Source: Pseudanabaena sp. BC1403 (GTDB lineage: Bacteria; Cyanobacteriota; Cyanobacteriia; Pseudanabaenales; Pseudanabaenaceae). From it: 64,000 nucleotides of DNA. Positions 47,550-56,453 of the stretch are shown one piece after another. Within the stretch, counting starts at the first letter, position 1, and the number at the start of each line of letters is the position of its first letter. The stretch covers positions 34,316 to 98,315 of the forward strand of contig NZ_PDDM01000021.1 in NCBI RefSeq assembly GCF_002914585.1. Direction: 5' to 3'. The notes beneath the pieces are model-generated. The model did no database searches, was not told the DNA's origin, and worked only from the letters and a program-made list of their open reading frames with translations. Position numbers and translations under genes: made by a program.

Positions 47550-48125
47550 TTACCAAATTTCCGCAAGGCTCAAAACAAACTCAGGTAAAACATCTTCCCC
47601 AGACAGAGAAATTGGATTTTGCAAAACTTCCTTAGACTTCCCAATGCGATAAATTTCCACTTCCCGATCTTTGCGATTAATCAGCCAGCCCAGCCTTGCC
47701 CCATTATCCTGATATTCCTGCATCTTCGCTTGCGTCACCTTCAAGTTATCGCTAGGCGACATCAACTCAATTACAAAATCTGGACAAATTGGAGCAAATT
47801 TTGATTGTTGTTCTGGCGTTAAAGCTTCCCAACGTTCTTTTAATATCCAAGAAGCATCAGGAGAGCGATCGCTACCATTGGGAAGTTTAAAGCCCGTAGA
47901 CGATCCAAAAGCAAAGCCTAACCTAGTTCTACGATTCCAAATCCCTAGATCGGTGGTAATGCTAGCACTCCTCATCCCTGTTTCGCCGCCTTCTGGAGCC
48001 ATGACTGTAATATCTCCTTGAGCATTGCGCTCGAATCTGAGGTCGCTATTTTTGCGGCAAAGTTGAAAAAACTGTTCGTCAGTAAGATCGATGACAGATT
48101 CTAGGCTGATCGTTAAAGCATTCAT
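47550..48125 (-). CDS. Uma2 family (DUF820) protein
   Basis: I start at the ATG at 48125 (MNALTISLESVIDLTDEQFF), giving 191 residues. Family features are DLRFERNAQGDITVMAPEGGETG near residue 26, RSPDASWILKERWEAL near 88 and CPDFVIELMSPSDNLKVTQAKMQEYQDNGARLGWLINRKDREVEIYR near 115, with the D, ExL and Q/K-type residues in place. It converges on the toxin-antitoxin module. It is divergent from the other two Uma2 proteins of the window. Confidence 0.82.
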   Translation of the reverse strand: MNALTISLESVIDLTDEQFFQLCRKNSDLRFERNAQGDITVMAPEGGETGMRSASITTDLGIWNRRTRLGFAFGSSTGFKLPNGSDRSPDASWILKERWEALTPEQQSKFAPICPDFVIELMSPSDNLKVTQAKMQEYQDNGARLGWLINRKDREVEIYRIGKSKEVLQNPISLSGEDVLPEFVLSLAEIW

Positions 48126-48292
48126 AGTTCTCAGTAAAGTCTTGAGCCTACATTCCGATTTTATCACAAGCTCTGATTCAGGGTGTTTAGAGCGATCGCA
48201 AGATTATCGCTATATGATTAGCACAGATTAACTCAAAGGTGCAGTCATGGTCACTACTCCAGTTATCGATCGCATTGAAGCAATCCCACATG

Positions 48293-48347
48293 AAAGCCCA
48301 AAGAAGCAAATCGCCAGCATAGCTGGCGATTTGCTTCTTTAGGCTTT
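48293..48347. terminator. Hairpin beyond the cysteine desulfurase gene
   Basis: AAGCCCAAAGAAGCAAATCG... pairs with its complement around ATA, with about 24 bp and one bulge. It reaches the stop of the minus-strand cysteine desulfurase gene at 48346 and probably terminates it. Confidence 0.65.
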
Positions 48348-49497
48348 ATAGTTCTTTTTGTAGCGATCGCACTGAAGTAATTACATGATTAGCGACAGTT
48401 TCTATCTCATCAAAAGTATTAAATCTCCCAATGCCAAACCGAATGGAAGCATAGGCTAACTCTTTAGAATGCCCTAAACAGGTAAGCACATGAGAAGGTT
48501 CCGTCTTTGCGGAAGTACAAGCAGAACCAGAAGAGACAGCGACAACTGGCTGTACCGCTAGCATTAAGGCTGCTCCATTCACTCCTGTAAAACTAACATT
48601 GAGATTGCCTGCGAGTCGTTGAGTAGGATGTCCATTGAGAATAATGCGATCGAGTTCGCTCAATCTCTGCCATAAATATTCACGCAGACCTAGAACTTTC
48701 TGCTGCTCCTCAACTTGAGAAGCGATCGCAATTTCGAGAGCCTTCGCAAAGCCGACAATCTGTGGCGTGTAGAGAGTACCAGAACGCATTCCTCGCTCAT
48801 GTCCGCCGCCATGTAATTGGGGGGCAAGATTCACTCTTGGGCGACGACGTACATACAAAGCACCAATTCCCTTTGCCCCATAGATTTTATGGGCAGTGAG
48901 CGACATCAAATCAATCTGCATCGCGTTCACATCAATGGGGATTTTGCCGATCGCCTGAGCCGCATCGCTATGAAATAAAACTTGGTGATCATGACAAATT
49001 TGCCCGATTTCTGAGATCGGTTGTAGCACCCCAATCTCGTTATTTGCCGCCATCACCGAGACTAAAATTGTATCAGCACGAATTGCTGCCTCCAGTTGCT
49101 GTAAATCAACTAAACCATCAGATTTGACTGGTAAATAGGTAACCTCAAAACCAAGGGATTGCAAATAAGCACAGGGATCAAGCACCGCGCTATGTTCGGT
49201 TTGCATGGTGATGATATGCCGCCCTTTGGGGTGATACGCTTCAGCAACTCCCTTGATAGCAAGATTATTCGCTTCGGTTGCACCGCTAGTAAAGATAATT
49301 TCTTCAGGCGTGGCACTGATGGCAATAGCGATCGCCTCACGCGCTAACTTGACTGCTGCCTCTGCTTCCCAGCCATATAAATGTCCGACACTTGCAGCAT
49401 TGCCAAATGATTCCCGAAAATATGGCAGCATTGCCTCTAACACCCTCTCATCGACGGATGTTGTGGCATGACAATCAAGATAAATTGGTCTTTGCAT
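48346..49497 (-). CDS. Cysteine desulfurase (NifS/IscS family)
   Basis: This PLP enzyme takes sulfur from cysteine for Fe-S clusters and other cofactors. I use the ATG at 49497 (MQRPIYLDCHATTSVDERVL), giving 383 residues. The N-terminal HATTSVDE region, the PLP Lys in SLTAHKIYGAKGIGALY (about residue 200) and the persulfide-forming Cys in VAVSSGSACTSAKTEPSHVL (about 325) are all present. The TPC(S/T)-type loop fits the IscS-like group I. No iscU or suf genes are adjacent. The preceding hairpins on both sides isolate it. Confidence 0.92.
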   Translation of the reverse strand: MQRPIYLDCHATTSVDERVLEAMLPYFRESFGNAASVGHLYGWEAEAAVKLAREAIAIAISATPEEIIFTSGATEANNLAIKGVAEAYHPKGRHIITMQTEHSAVLDPCAYLQSLGFEVTYLPVKSDGLVDLQQLEAAIRADTILVSVMAANNEIGVLQPISEIGQICHDHQVLFHSDAAQAIGKIPIDVNAMQIDLMSLTAHKIYGAKGIGALYVRRRPRVNLAPQLHGGGHERGMRSGTLYTPQIVGFAKALEIAIASQVEEQQKVLGLREYLWQRLSELDRIILNGHPTQRLAGNLNVSFTGVNGAALMLAVQPVVAVSSGSACTSAKTEPSHVLTCLGHSKELAYASIRFGIGRFNTFDEIETVANHVITSVRSLQKEL

Positions 49498-49519
49498 TAG
49501 TACTTGTGCAGAATAAATT

Positions 49520-49572
49520 CCCCAAACCACTAGAATTGCGCCCCTGCGGGGCTTAACTCTAGTGGTTTGGGG
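49520..49572. repeat. Hairpin upstream of the cysteine desulfurase gene
   Basis: CCCCAAACCACTAGA pairs with TCTAGTGGTTTGGGG; the inner GCGCCCCTGCGGGGC adds a second stem. The tip lies close to that of other hairpins in the window. It sits about 25 bases 5' of the desulfurase start, so it is not its terminator; it might end the psbQ transcript coming from the other side only if that is read in this direction, which it is not. Confidence 0.5.
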
Positions 49573-49609
49573 TGTAGTAATTAATTATGTCCAGCTACTT
49601 ATAGCTTTA

Positions 49610-49645
49610 AAGATTAAAGAGGGCGCATCGCGCCCTCTTTAATCT
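49610..49645. terminator. psbQ terminator hairpin
   Basis: AAGATTAAAGAGGGCGC pairs with its complement around ATC, ending with TTTAATCTT. It lies 33 bases beyond the stop of psbQ on the minus strand. Confidence 0.7.
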
Positions 49646-49677
49646 TGTAGAAGAGATGCTTTGCGTACCTTTTATAA

Positions 49678-50136
49678 TTAGCTAACTAAATCGACGATAC
49701 TTTCAAAATCTTGGAGAGCATTTTTAAATGCATTCTCCGCCGCGATCGCATCTTTATCCTTGGCTGCATTATCAAGGATCACAAAATTTTTGAATAGGTT
49801 ATTAGCTAAATCATTAGCAGCTTCTTTTTGAGTTTTGCTTAACTGCCCCGCGATCAATCTTAGCTCGCGTCGAATTTCGCCAAATGGACCATGAATGTAA
49901 GTAATCACATCATTCCATTTTTGGGAATATACAAATTTTTCAAGACTATCAAAGCGATCACTAAGCACCTGTAGCTTTGTTACAGATGCGGCAAGAGCAG
50001 CCGCCCGAGATCCACTTTGAGCGATCGCAGGTTGAGTTAAAACGGGCGTAAACAGCGTGCCGACTAGCGCCAGCATTAAGCAAAAGGCAATCGCAACTTT
50101 TTTGAAACCTTGCCAATAATTTTTGAGATTTAACAC
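49678..50136 (-). CDS. psbQ: Photosystem II extrinsic protein PsbQ
   Basis: PsbQ is a lumenal extrinsic protein that stabilises the oxygen-evolving complex. The 152 residues begin with a signal peptide (about 1-40, ending AIAQ). The helical bundle includes VITYIHGPFGEIRRELRLIAGQLSKTQKEAANDLANNLF and the tail ALQDFESIVDL. Cyanobacterial PsbQ is usually a lipoprotein with a lipobox Cys; no such Cys is seen here, so it may be released by signal peptidase I. Confidence 0.8.
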   Translation of the reverse strand: MLNLKNYWQGFKKVAIAFCLMLALVGTLFTPVLTQPAIAQSGSRAAALAASVTKLQVLSDRFDSLEKFVYSQKWNDVITYIHGPFGEIRRELRLIAGQLSKTQKEAANDLANNLFKNFVILDNAAKDKDAIAAENAFKNALQDFESIVDLVS

Positions 50137-50238
50137 AGAAAAAAGTACTCCTTAATAAACACAGATCTAAATAAATGTGTTGTGGGTGCTTTGAGCCTAC
50201 AACATACTATATAGAAGGCTCAAAGCTCCACACCAAGA

Positions 50239-51492
50239 TTATTTTACCTGTTTCAAAGCATCTGCCGAGCCTGCTATTGAAATAGCAGGTGTTACAAAAT
50301 ATTTTTGCGCCACATTCTGGACATCAGTTTCAGTCACTCCTTCAATTGCCTCTACAAATTGGCGATCGAACTCTAGACCTAAGCCCATTACCTCATACCA
50401 CCCATACACTTGAGCAATTTGACCATTCGTTTGTTTTCCAAGGGCATATTGTCCCAGTAATTTGCTCTTGCAAATTGCCAATTCTTCATTTGTGATCGCA
50501 ATCGTGGCAAGTCGCTCACACTCATGACGCAAACCTTCCAGTGCAATTCCTGTATTTTGTGAAGCTGTCCCCATGTAGGCGACAAATTGCGACGCTTCTA
50601 AGCGAGTCGGATAAAAAGCGGATACTTCGTAAGCAAGCCCACGTTTTTCGCGCAATTCCACAAACAATCGGCTTGATAATCCATTGCCTAAATAGGTCGA
50701 AATAATCTTTAGTGCCGCATAATCTGGCGAGCTAACCGATGGCGCAGGATAACCAATTATGACGATCGCCTGTTGCGTATCTTGCTCATGGGTAATTAGT
50801 CGGGGCTGAAAAATGGGTGGGGGTGTCGCAATAACGGTTGGTTGATGAGGCTTTTTCCAATCACCAAATGCCTCACCCACAAGAGAGTGTGCTTGCTCTG
50901 GCGAAATCTTACCTGCGATGCTAACCACCATCTGATCTGGACGCAAATAGGTTTGGTGAAAATTAACCAAGTCATTGCGAGTAAGGTTGCAGACGCTTGA
51001 CTCAGTACCAAGACTAGGGAATCCGTAGGGATGATCCCCGTACATTAGATGTTGTAAGTGATCATAAGCGATCGTAAATGGCCGCTCCTGCTGCGATCTG
51101 ATCGATTGAATCGTTAGCCGTTTTTCGAGAGCAAGCTCGCTTTCAGGATAACTAGGCGATCGCAAAATTTCTGATCCCAGCAGCAACATGTCATGGAAAT
51201 CTGATGAAATTGTTTTCAATGACAGCAAAAAATAATCACTTGAGCATTCTGTGCCCAATGATGCGCCAATCGACTCCACCTGTTCAGCAATTTCTAGGGA
51301 GGAAGATCTCTCAGTACCGCGAGTCATTAGGGATGCCGCTAGATGGGTTAGTCCTGATTTTGTTGAGGTTTGGACGCGCTCTCCACCTGCAAAAAAGCAT
51401 CGTGCTGCGATGATGTCAGCCGTAGGGTTTTCGGTTACTAAGACCACAATGCCATTTGATAATACCAAGCGATCGCTGATTCGTTGTGACAT
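50239..51492 (-). CDS. M16-family peptidase homologue lacking the HxxEH motif
   Basis: The fold is M16 (pitrilysin/processing peptidase): an N-terminal GIVVLVTENPTADIIAARCFFAGGERV, the helix with SLEIAEQVESIGASLGTECSSDYFLLSLKT, and a C-terminal half with GNGLSSRLFVELREKRGLAYEVSAFYPT. At the place of the zinc motif HxxEH it reads GLTHLAASLMTRGT, so the Glu and second His are absent. It is therefore a non-catalytic subunit type. Catalytic partners are often encoded next door, but none is here. Start is ATG 51492. Confidence 0.85.
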   Translation of the reverse strand: MSQRISDRLVLSNGIVVLVTENPTADIIAARCFFAGGERVQTSTKSGLTHLAASLMTRGTERSSSLEIAEQVESIGASLGTECSSDYFLLSLKTISSDFHDMLLLGSEILRSPSYPESELALEKRLTIQSIRSQQERPFTIAYDHLQHLMYGDHPYGFPSLGTESSVCNLTRNDLVNFHQTYLRPDQMVVSIAGKISPEQAHSLVGEAFGDWKKPHQPTVIATPPPIFQPRLITHEQDTQQAIVIIGYPAPSVSSPDYAALKIISTYLGNGLSSRLFVELREKRGLAYEVSAFYPTRLEASQFVAYMGTASQNTGIALEGLRHECERLATIAITNEELAICKSKLLGQYALGKQTNGQIAQVYGWYEVMGLGLEFDRQFVEAIEGVTETDVQNVAQKYFVTPAISIAGSADALKQVK

Positions 51493-51581
51493 TGTTAGTG
51501 ACAAATTTTACTCCCCAACTTACAAAAAACAAACATTAGACGTAGTGACTGGCGATACCTTTAATCTTCTTAGCTTACGGC

Positions 51582-51648
51582 AAATTTAGCCCATATTTAT
51601 GTAAAAGCCATGCAAAGCATGGCTTTTACATAAATATGGGCTAAATTT
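51582..51648. repeat. Perfect 32-bp hairpin
   Basis: The arms at 51582-51613 and 51617-51648 are fully complementary around an AAA loop (tip GCCATGCAAAGCATGGC). It is the longest perfect stem seen in the window. It lies 90 bases upstream of the M16 gene, so it is not that gene's terminator. Confidence 0.8.
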
Positions 51649-51657
51649 GTTCACAAG

Positions 51658-51735
51658 TCGTGTCATACAAATCCCCAAAAGTGCATCTACACTTTTGGGG
51701 ATTAAGCATCAGGCTCAGGAAGGGTTTTAAGCTGT
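51658..51735. repeat. Partial bipartite hairpin element
   Basis: It contains one hairpin (ATCCCCAAAAGTGC...CACTTTTGGGGAT) followed by GGAAGGGTTTTAAGC, matching the second hairpin and core of the bipartite family. The other hairpin and both ends are missing or diverged. Confidence 0.5.
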
Positions 51736-51822
51736 AGCCAGATCGTTTATGACAAAGAAGCACAGGATAATTGCTATAAGAAGCGCCGCAATTATCTTGT
51801 GCTTCTTATAGCAATTTTTGAT

Positions 51823-51866
51823 CAAACACACCCAAACCAATAAATTTATTGGTTTGGGTGTGTTTG
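51823..51866. repeat. 44-bp perfect palindrome
   Basis: Two 22-nt halves (CAAACACACCCAAACCAATA...) meet with no loop. It lies in a gene-free region and is not next to a gene end. Confidence 0.8.
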
Positions 51867-52391
51867 CTTGGATGTGAAGGCAAAGCGCTGTATGTTTTAA
51901 CTAGAGCGAGTAAAGCTATAAAATATCTAAATTACGTTGCCATTTGGAGATTTGGGATCAGTGGAAAGATTTAGCGATTTCCAGCCAAACTGACGATATA
52001 CATAACCTCAAACTTGATGAATTATGAGTAATGGCATAGAAAATGAGCTACTTGCGTTTAGTGGCCGACAGATTATGCTAGATTTTCTGTCATCTTCAAA
52101 GCGTCGTATTAATATGTTATGGATGGGAAAAGTTTTGGGCTGCCCATCTTTTGAATCGATTAAAAAATCTGAGCAAAATCATACAAATCCAATCAGTCAT
52201 CAATACAATTCGGTTTAAGTTTCATGCAATATAGAGCCTACATAGCCTTGCGCTTAAAAAAATATCAACAAATTTAGGAGTAGATAATTAGGTAATTGTC
52301 GCTAATTGTCTAGATAATCACCAGCATTTTGTGGTTGAGATGCTCGAAAAAACGCTGTAAATAAGAAGATATTAAATGCGGAGAGGATTGG

Positions 52392-53750
52392 ATGAATACG
52401 GCAACGGATAAACAGAAATGTTTAGATTGCTTAACACAAGCGATCACAGACTTACATGGTCAAGTTGACATAGATCAATTGACTAAAATCTCCAATTTGA
52501 TCATTCAGACCATGACTGGCCCTTGGCGATCATTTCATACTCCAAATCATATTTTTGAGGTCGGAGAAGGGGGAGATGCGATCGAAGTGATATCGGCAAT
52601 ATTTCATGATCTGGTTTATGTACAGGTAGACCAGGGGATCAGTGTAAATATTAGTCGCTATATTTCACCCTATATCAAGCAAGATCGCGAGCAATTAGTC
52701 ATTCTTGAACCTCCCGAACTTCAAGAGGACAAGATTTTTAAAATGGTAATAATGCTGTTTGGCTTTGAGAATGGGCAACCTTTACTACCAATGTCTGGGC
52801 AAAATGAGTTTTTGAGTGCCCTTATTGCCATCAAAGCCCTAGAAAACATGTTGCCTTTAAGAATATTGACAGAAATAGCTGCTTGTATCGAAGCTACAAT
52901 TCCTTTTCGTCCACAATTAGATTCTGGCTTGACTTGCTCTGACTTACTATTTGGGCGCTTAGTTAATGCCAACGAGACATTTCAGTTTGGGTGGGGCGAT
53001 CAAGAAATCTCGGAAATTGTCAAAAGAACAGTCCGTTTATCTAATCGTGATGTCGAAAATTTTGCGAGTACTAATTCGTCGCGTTTTCTCAATAATACTT
53101 GGAACTTGATTCCAGAGACAAATCATGATCTTAAGAATGGAAACTCCTATAGTGTGCATGGCTATCGAGTTTCCATTCAAAAGATGGAAGGATTTATGAA
53201 CTTCCTCTCACCTGAAATTGTTTTTCGGCGCTATCGCAATGAGCCAAATGAGAAAGACTATTACAAATTACTTGCCCAAACGAAGCAAAATCTAGAAGTA
53301 GCAAGATTGTATTTAGGAACAAAACTGACGTCGATCGGAATTTTGGAAGCCTTATCATTTCGGATAGGGCGTGATATATCGCTATCGACCATGATGGGGG
53401 AATTGCCGTTAGAAGACAGAGCAGTGGTGGGATTAGAACAGTTCTTACCTGAAATTATCACGCCACAACAGCCTTCGAGTCCAATTGAAGCTGAAGTATT
53501 AGAACTGTTAGACAAGGGACGCACAGTTGATTCTAGTTACGATGTCAAAAATTCACCTGTAGCAACTTTTATGGTGAAATCGATTGGCTTTACTGAAATG
53601 CAACGTATGTTAAATCTTTCTAAGGAGTTTTTTAAGGGTAATTTGACCTCCGAGGATTTGCTTGCAAGTTGCGATCCTTATGTCATGTCTACGATCAAGA
53701 GTGCTGTTTTGCAATTATTTGACTCGCGTAAGGGTGCACTTTCTAAGTAA
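52392..53750 (+). CDS. Large HD-domain-like protein, function unknown
   Basis: In the 452 residues, RSFHTPNHIFEV (about residue 46) and VISAIFHDLVYVQVDQG (about 65) give the H...HD pattern of HD-type metal phosphohydrolases. Later acidic and helical regions (SGLTCSDLLFGRLVNANETFQFGW, about 180) agree. The middle and C-terminal 200 residues match nothing I can name. It is preceded by AGAGGATTGG. It stands alone. A phosphohydrolase acting on a nucleotide is plausible, but inferred from only the first motif. Confidence 0.6.
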   Translation: MNTATDKQKCLDCLTQAITDLHGQVDIDQLTKISNLIIQTMTGPWRSFHTPNHIFEVGEGGDAIEVISAIFHDLVYVQVDQGISVNISRYISPYIKQDREQLVILEPPELQEDKIFKMVIMLFGFENGQPLLPMSGQNEFLSALIAIKALENMLPLRILTEIAACIEATIPFRPQLDSGLTCSDLLFGRLVNANETFQFGWGDQEISEIVKRTVRLSNRDVENFASTNSSRFLNNTWNLIPETNHDLKNGNSYSVHGYRVSIQKMEGFMNFLSPEIVFRRYRNEPNEKDYYKLLAQTKQNLEVARLYLGTKLTSIGILEALSFRIGRDISLSTMMGELPLEDRAVVGLEQFLPEIITPQQPSSPIEAEVLELLDKGRTVDSSYDVKNSPVATFMVKSIGFTEMQRMLNLSKEFFKGNLTSEDLLASCDPYVMSTIKSAVLQLFDSRKGALSK

Positions 53751-53919
53751 AGTTACGGTCTCAGACTTGTTGGAAAGCAAATAAGAATCCGTAGGTAAAA
53801 ATATTGCTAGTTTAAGTTTCTCATTTTGTAAGATTTCATCATTCAATTTAAATTGAATTTAACCGTATTAGAGATTGGGATGTCTAAAGGAACATAGTTC
53901 ACTAATATGGATGTCAGTC

Positions 53920-54135
53920 ATGAAAATTTCAACCGTAGCATTACTTCTTGTTACTGTACTGGGTACTGTTGCATTCAATCCAGCTAGAGCATCGGCAGCG
54001 GAAGTAAACAATCGCTTGGCAAATCAACAGAATCACAACTCTGTAGTGGATAGAAATAGACTAGAATCGCAACGTATCGCCGAACAGAGAGCGCATGAAC
54101 AACAACAGCGTATTGCTGCTCAAAATCATCTATAA
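53920..54135 (+). CDS. Small exported Gln/Arg-rich protein
   Basis: The 71-residue product starts at ATG 53920 with a signal peptide (MKISTVALLLVTVLGTVAFN, ending near ASAAE). The mature part is short and rich in Asn, Gln, Arg and Ala (QRIAEQRAHEQQQRIAAQNH), suggesting one helix. No family is recognised. A hairpin at 54144-54186 follows, with a HIP1 octamer near its tip. Confidence 0.6.
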   Translation: MKISTVALLLVTVLGTVAFNPARASAAEVNNRLANQQNHNSVVDRNRLESQRIAEQRAHEQQQRIAAQNHL

Positions 54136-54143
54136 ATAAAACT

Positions 54144-54239
54144 TCTAGTTATGTTTAGCGATCGCTTTCGCCAAACATAACTAGAGTTGCAGAGAACTGA
54201 GACAGATACCTTAGCTGATTCGTTAAGGTATCTGTCTCT
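54144..54239. terminator. Two hairpins between convergent genes
   Basis: The first (CTCTAGTTATGTTT.. arms, tip AGCGATCGCTTTCGCC, 54144-54186) and the second (GAGACAGATACCTTA and complement, 54200-54239) lie between the small exported protein and the opposite ferredoxin gene. Either may serve as terminator. Confidence 0.6.
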
Positions 54240-54271
54240 AATGTTGGGGAATTCCATTTTTGGAATCCTTT

Positions 54272-54673
54272 CTAGATATGGGGTATAACAAAGGCGTATT
54301 CTGAGACGATTTTGTTGCCAATAATATGTTCTTGAAGTACTCGCTCTAGTACCTCTGCGGTTGCTGAGTGATACCAAACTCCATCTGGATAAACTAATAA
54401 AATTGGGCCGCGATCGCATACCCGCAAGCAATTAGTTTTAGTCCGAAAGATTTTCGCTTCGAGATCGAGTTCTTTAATACGGCGTTTGAGATAGTCCCAT
54501 GCTTGCAAACCTACTTCTTTTTTGCAGCAGAGGGGCTTAGTCGGATCGGCACATAGAAATAAATGTTTCTCGATCTGGGGAATTGATAGTTGCTGGGCGC
54601 GATTTGCTAGCTGTTGGCGAACCAAATCTAAATCTAAGACAAGATCTTCATTCATCACTAAATCTGGAGTCAT
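54272..54673 (-). CDS. Thioredoxin-like [2Fe-2S] ferredoxin
   Basis: The 133-residue protein is the cyanobacterial thioredoxin-fold ferredoxin. HLFLCADPTKPLCCKKEVGLQAWDYLKRRIKEL near residue 37 supplies Cys ligands (CADPTKPLCC), and RTKTNCLRVCDRGPILLVYPDGVWY near 78 supplies the other pair (CLRVC). It is likely an electron carrier; its partner is unknown. The first Met (54673) has a second at 54652; I keep the first. Confidence 0.85.
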   Translation of the reverse strand: MTPDLVMNEDLVLDLDLVRQQLANRAQQLSIPQIEKHLFLCADPTKPLCCKKEVGLQAWDYLKRRIKELDLEAKIFRTKTNCLRVCDRGPILLVYPDGVWYHSATAEVLERVLQEHIIGNKIVSEYAFVIPHI

Positions 54674-54834
54674 AATTTTGCTTGTTATCCTCTCCTACCC
54701 CGCATAAGCAGGTAGCCAAGAACTTAAGTTCTTGTGCAGTCATCTAAAGATGACTGCACAAGATTAACCTGTTTCCAATGGGTTTAAATCTTAGCCTGTA
54801 CTTGAGTGCAGGGCGCGTATATAACCGTATAGCG

Positions 54835-54932
54835 ATTGTCATTTTGCAGTAGGCAAAATGACAACTCAAAAACCCTACTGAGATTGATTTGTTTTTTCAA
54901 ATGAGTATGCACACATTTGAAAACCGCTATAG
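54835..54932. repeat. Bipartite element variant
   Basis: It runs from TATAGCGATTG to AAACCGCTATA. It has a hairpin GTCATTTTGCAGTAGGCAAA..., a core AAAAACCCTACTGAG, and a second hairpin TTTTCAAATGAGTATGCACA... with its complement TTTGAAAA. The order is that of copy 3, but the ends are TATAGCG/CGCTATA rather than TAATACCAA. No gene lies between 54674 and 54977. Confidence 0.6.
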
Positions 54933-54977
54933 TGCAAAGAAGAGAGGCTGCTATGTGTAGGTGTGAGGTTTGTAGAT

Positions 54978-55559
54978 CTAAGGGTTCAATTCGTTGATAA
55001 CTTTATCGGTTTTACGGAATTTTAATTCGGGAGGAGCATCAGGTAGATGCAGTAAGTCGCGAATTGCCGAGTCTAATTCCTCAAAGCCAAATAGCCCTTC
55101 GCGATCATAAGTAACTTTGCCTTCACCAGAAATTAGTACTGTTTGGGGCACTGTTCCTTTGTAATAGTATGCTTCGTCGGCTGGGGTGTAGTTGTTTGTT
55201 TGTAAGTCCAAGCTATCAACAGGAACTGCAATCAGACTGATCGTTTTGCCATAAAACCCTTGAGCTAGATTGAGAATAGGCGAAAATCGCTTGCAGTCGG
55301 CACTGTCATCGACATAAAAAACTAACATCGAGGCTCGACCTAGCTCAAGGGATTGAGCCAAGCTAATTCTAGGTGGCACAATGGAGCCATTACCACCATA
55401 GAGCGCAAATATATTGCCATCGTATGTATCATCGGTAAGTCTAGCTTGAACGGGTTGAGTATCACCAAATACAGCTCCTAGCAATATACTTAGGCTTATA
55501 CAACTTGCGATCGCTACACAAAAAATCAAATTAAAAGATCGCTTCAGCCAATTTTTCAT
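54978..55559 (-). CDS. Lumenal thioredoxin-like protein, possible photosystem I accumulation factor
   Basis: A signal peptide (about residues 1-40, from ATG 55559) leads to a thioredoxin-like fold: SMLVFYVDDSADCKRFSPILNLAQGF (about 75) holds one Cys in place of CxxC, and GTVPQTVLISGEGKVTYDREGLFG (about 130) has the cis-Pro region. The C-terminus is short and charged. The order matches a cyanobacterial family annotated as thylakoid membrane photosystem I accumulation factor; I recall that name but cannot check it. A redox role with a single Cys is doubtful. Confidence 0.6.
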   Translation of the reverse strand: MKNWLKRSFNLIFCVAIASCISLSILLGAVFGDTQPVQARLTDDTYDGNIFALYGGNGSIVPPRISLAQSLELGRASMLVFYVDDSADCKRFSPILNLAQGFYGKTISLIAVPVDSLDLQTNNYTPADEAYYYKGTVPQTVLISGEGKVTYDREGLFGFEELDSAIRDLLHLPDAPPELKFRKTDKVINELNP

Positions 55560-55614
55560 TATCTTCAATATAAATTCTGCTACCAATCACTATAGATGCT
55601 AGCCATAACAAATT

Positions 55615-55667
55615 AAAAACCAGAGAGTATAAACGGCACTAAGTGCCGTTTATACTCTCTGGTTTTT
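55615..55667 (-). terminator. folE terminator hairpin
   Basis: AAAAACCAGAGAGTATAAAC... pairs perfectly over about 24 bp with tip GCACTAAGTGC, ending in a T run on the minus strand. It lies 19 bases past the folE stop. Confidence 0.75.
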
Positions 55668-55685
55668 TGTAAAGCGCTTAACATT

Positions 55686-56453
55686 TTATGAGTCGCCAAA
55701 TCCGTGAGCACGAATAAGATCAAAGAACTCTTTTTTCATCGATGGATCTTGTCTGAAAGAACCGCGCACGATTGAGTTAACCATCTTGGTTTCGGGTTCT
55801 TTGACTCCTCGCCAAGTCATGCACATATGCTGTGCCTTGATCACAAAGGCAAGTCCTTTAGGTTTGATTAAATCTTCAATGGTATCAGCAACCATAATCG
55901 CCGCTTCCTCTTGAATATGGGGACGACTCATCACCCAGTCCACGATGCGATTGAATTTTGATATGCCAATTACGCGATCGCTTGGCACGATACCAATCCA
56001 TGCTTGACCAACGATCGGCACAAAGTGGTGAGAGCAAGCTGAACGGACTGTAATTGGACCAAGAGTATAGATTTCGTCAAGTTCTTTGGCATTAGGAAAA
56101 TCTGTAACTTTAGGCATGGGATGATAACGACCTTTGAACACTTCATCCACATACATCTTGGCTACTCGACGAGCCGTTTCTTTCGTGTTGTGATCATTTG
56201 CGGTATCAATAATTAAAGAGTCAAAAACCCCTTGCAGTTTTCCTTCAATTTCTTTTTTTAGCTCTTCCCGTTCGATCTCGCTGATGTGATGGGCGATCGT
56301 ATCATTGGCAAAGAAAGGATCTCCAGCAGCGATCACACGATCACGAATAATCTGTGAAATTGCTTTTCTGCTGGGTAGAGATTCGAGGACTTTGGCAGGT
56401 TTTGAATCGTTCTCAGAGGTGTTGTTGACAGGGCGAGAAATACTGATCGTCAT
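55686..56453 (-). CDS. folE: GTP cyclohydrolase I
   Basis: FolE makes 7,8-dihydroneopterin triphosphate, the first step of folate and pterin synthesis. After about 65 variable residues, the catalytic domain contains PITVRSACSHHFVPIVGQAWIGIVP (about 132) with Cys and the two His zinc ligands. IGISKFNRIVDWVMSRPHIQEE and IKAQHMCMTWRGVKEPETKMVNSIVRG (about 208) follow. The N-terminal extension (SKPAKVLESLPSRKAIS...) is longer than in E. coli. The gene is monocistronic. Confidence 0.95.
   Translation of the reverse strand: MTISISRPVNNTSENDSKPAKVLESLPSRKAISQIIRDRVIAAGDPFFANDTIAHHISEIEREELKKEIEGKLQGVFDSLIIDTANDHNTKETARRVAKMYVDEVFKGRYHPMPKVTDFPNAKELDEIYTLGPITVRSACSHHFVPIVGQAWIGIVPSDRVIGISKFNRIVDWVMSRPHIQEEAAIMVADTIEDLIKPKGLAFVIKAQHMCMTWRGVKEPETKMVNSIVRGSFRQDPSMKKEFFDLIRAHGFGDS

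Larger units (their letters stand above)
51649..52391. other. Gene-free stretch rich in hairpins
   Basis: It holds the partial bipartite element, a 22-bp imperfect hairpin at 51756-51808 (AAGAAGCACAGGATAATT...) and a 44-bp perfect palindrome at 51823-51866 (CAAACACACCCAAACCAATA...). A 64-codon frame at 52024-52218 has no recognisable family. Nothing else stands out. Confidence 0.45.

Noticed and set aside
48247..48345. A 32-codon frame starting MVTTPVIDRIEAIPHE with a fair ribosome-binding site
   Set aside because: Its second half is the hairpin beyond the cysteine desulfurase gene. It could be a truncated gene start, but there is not enough sequence to support it.
52024..52218. A 64-codon frame in the gene-free 51.6-52.4 kb stretch
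   Set aside because: No family, no good ribosome-binding site, and the surroundings look degraded.
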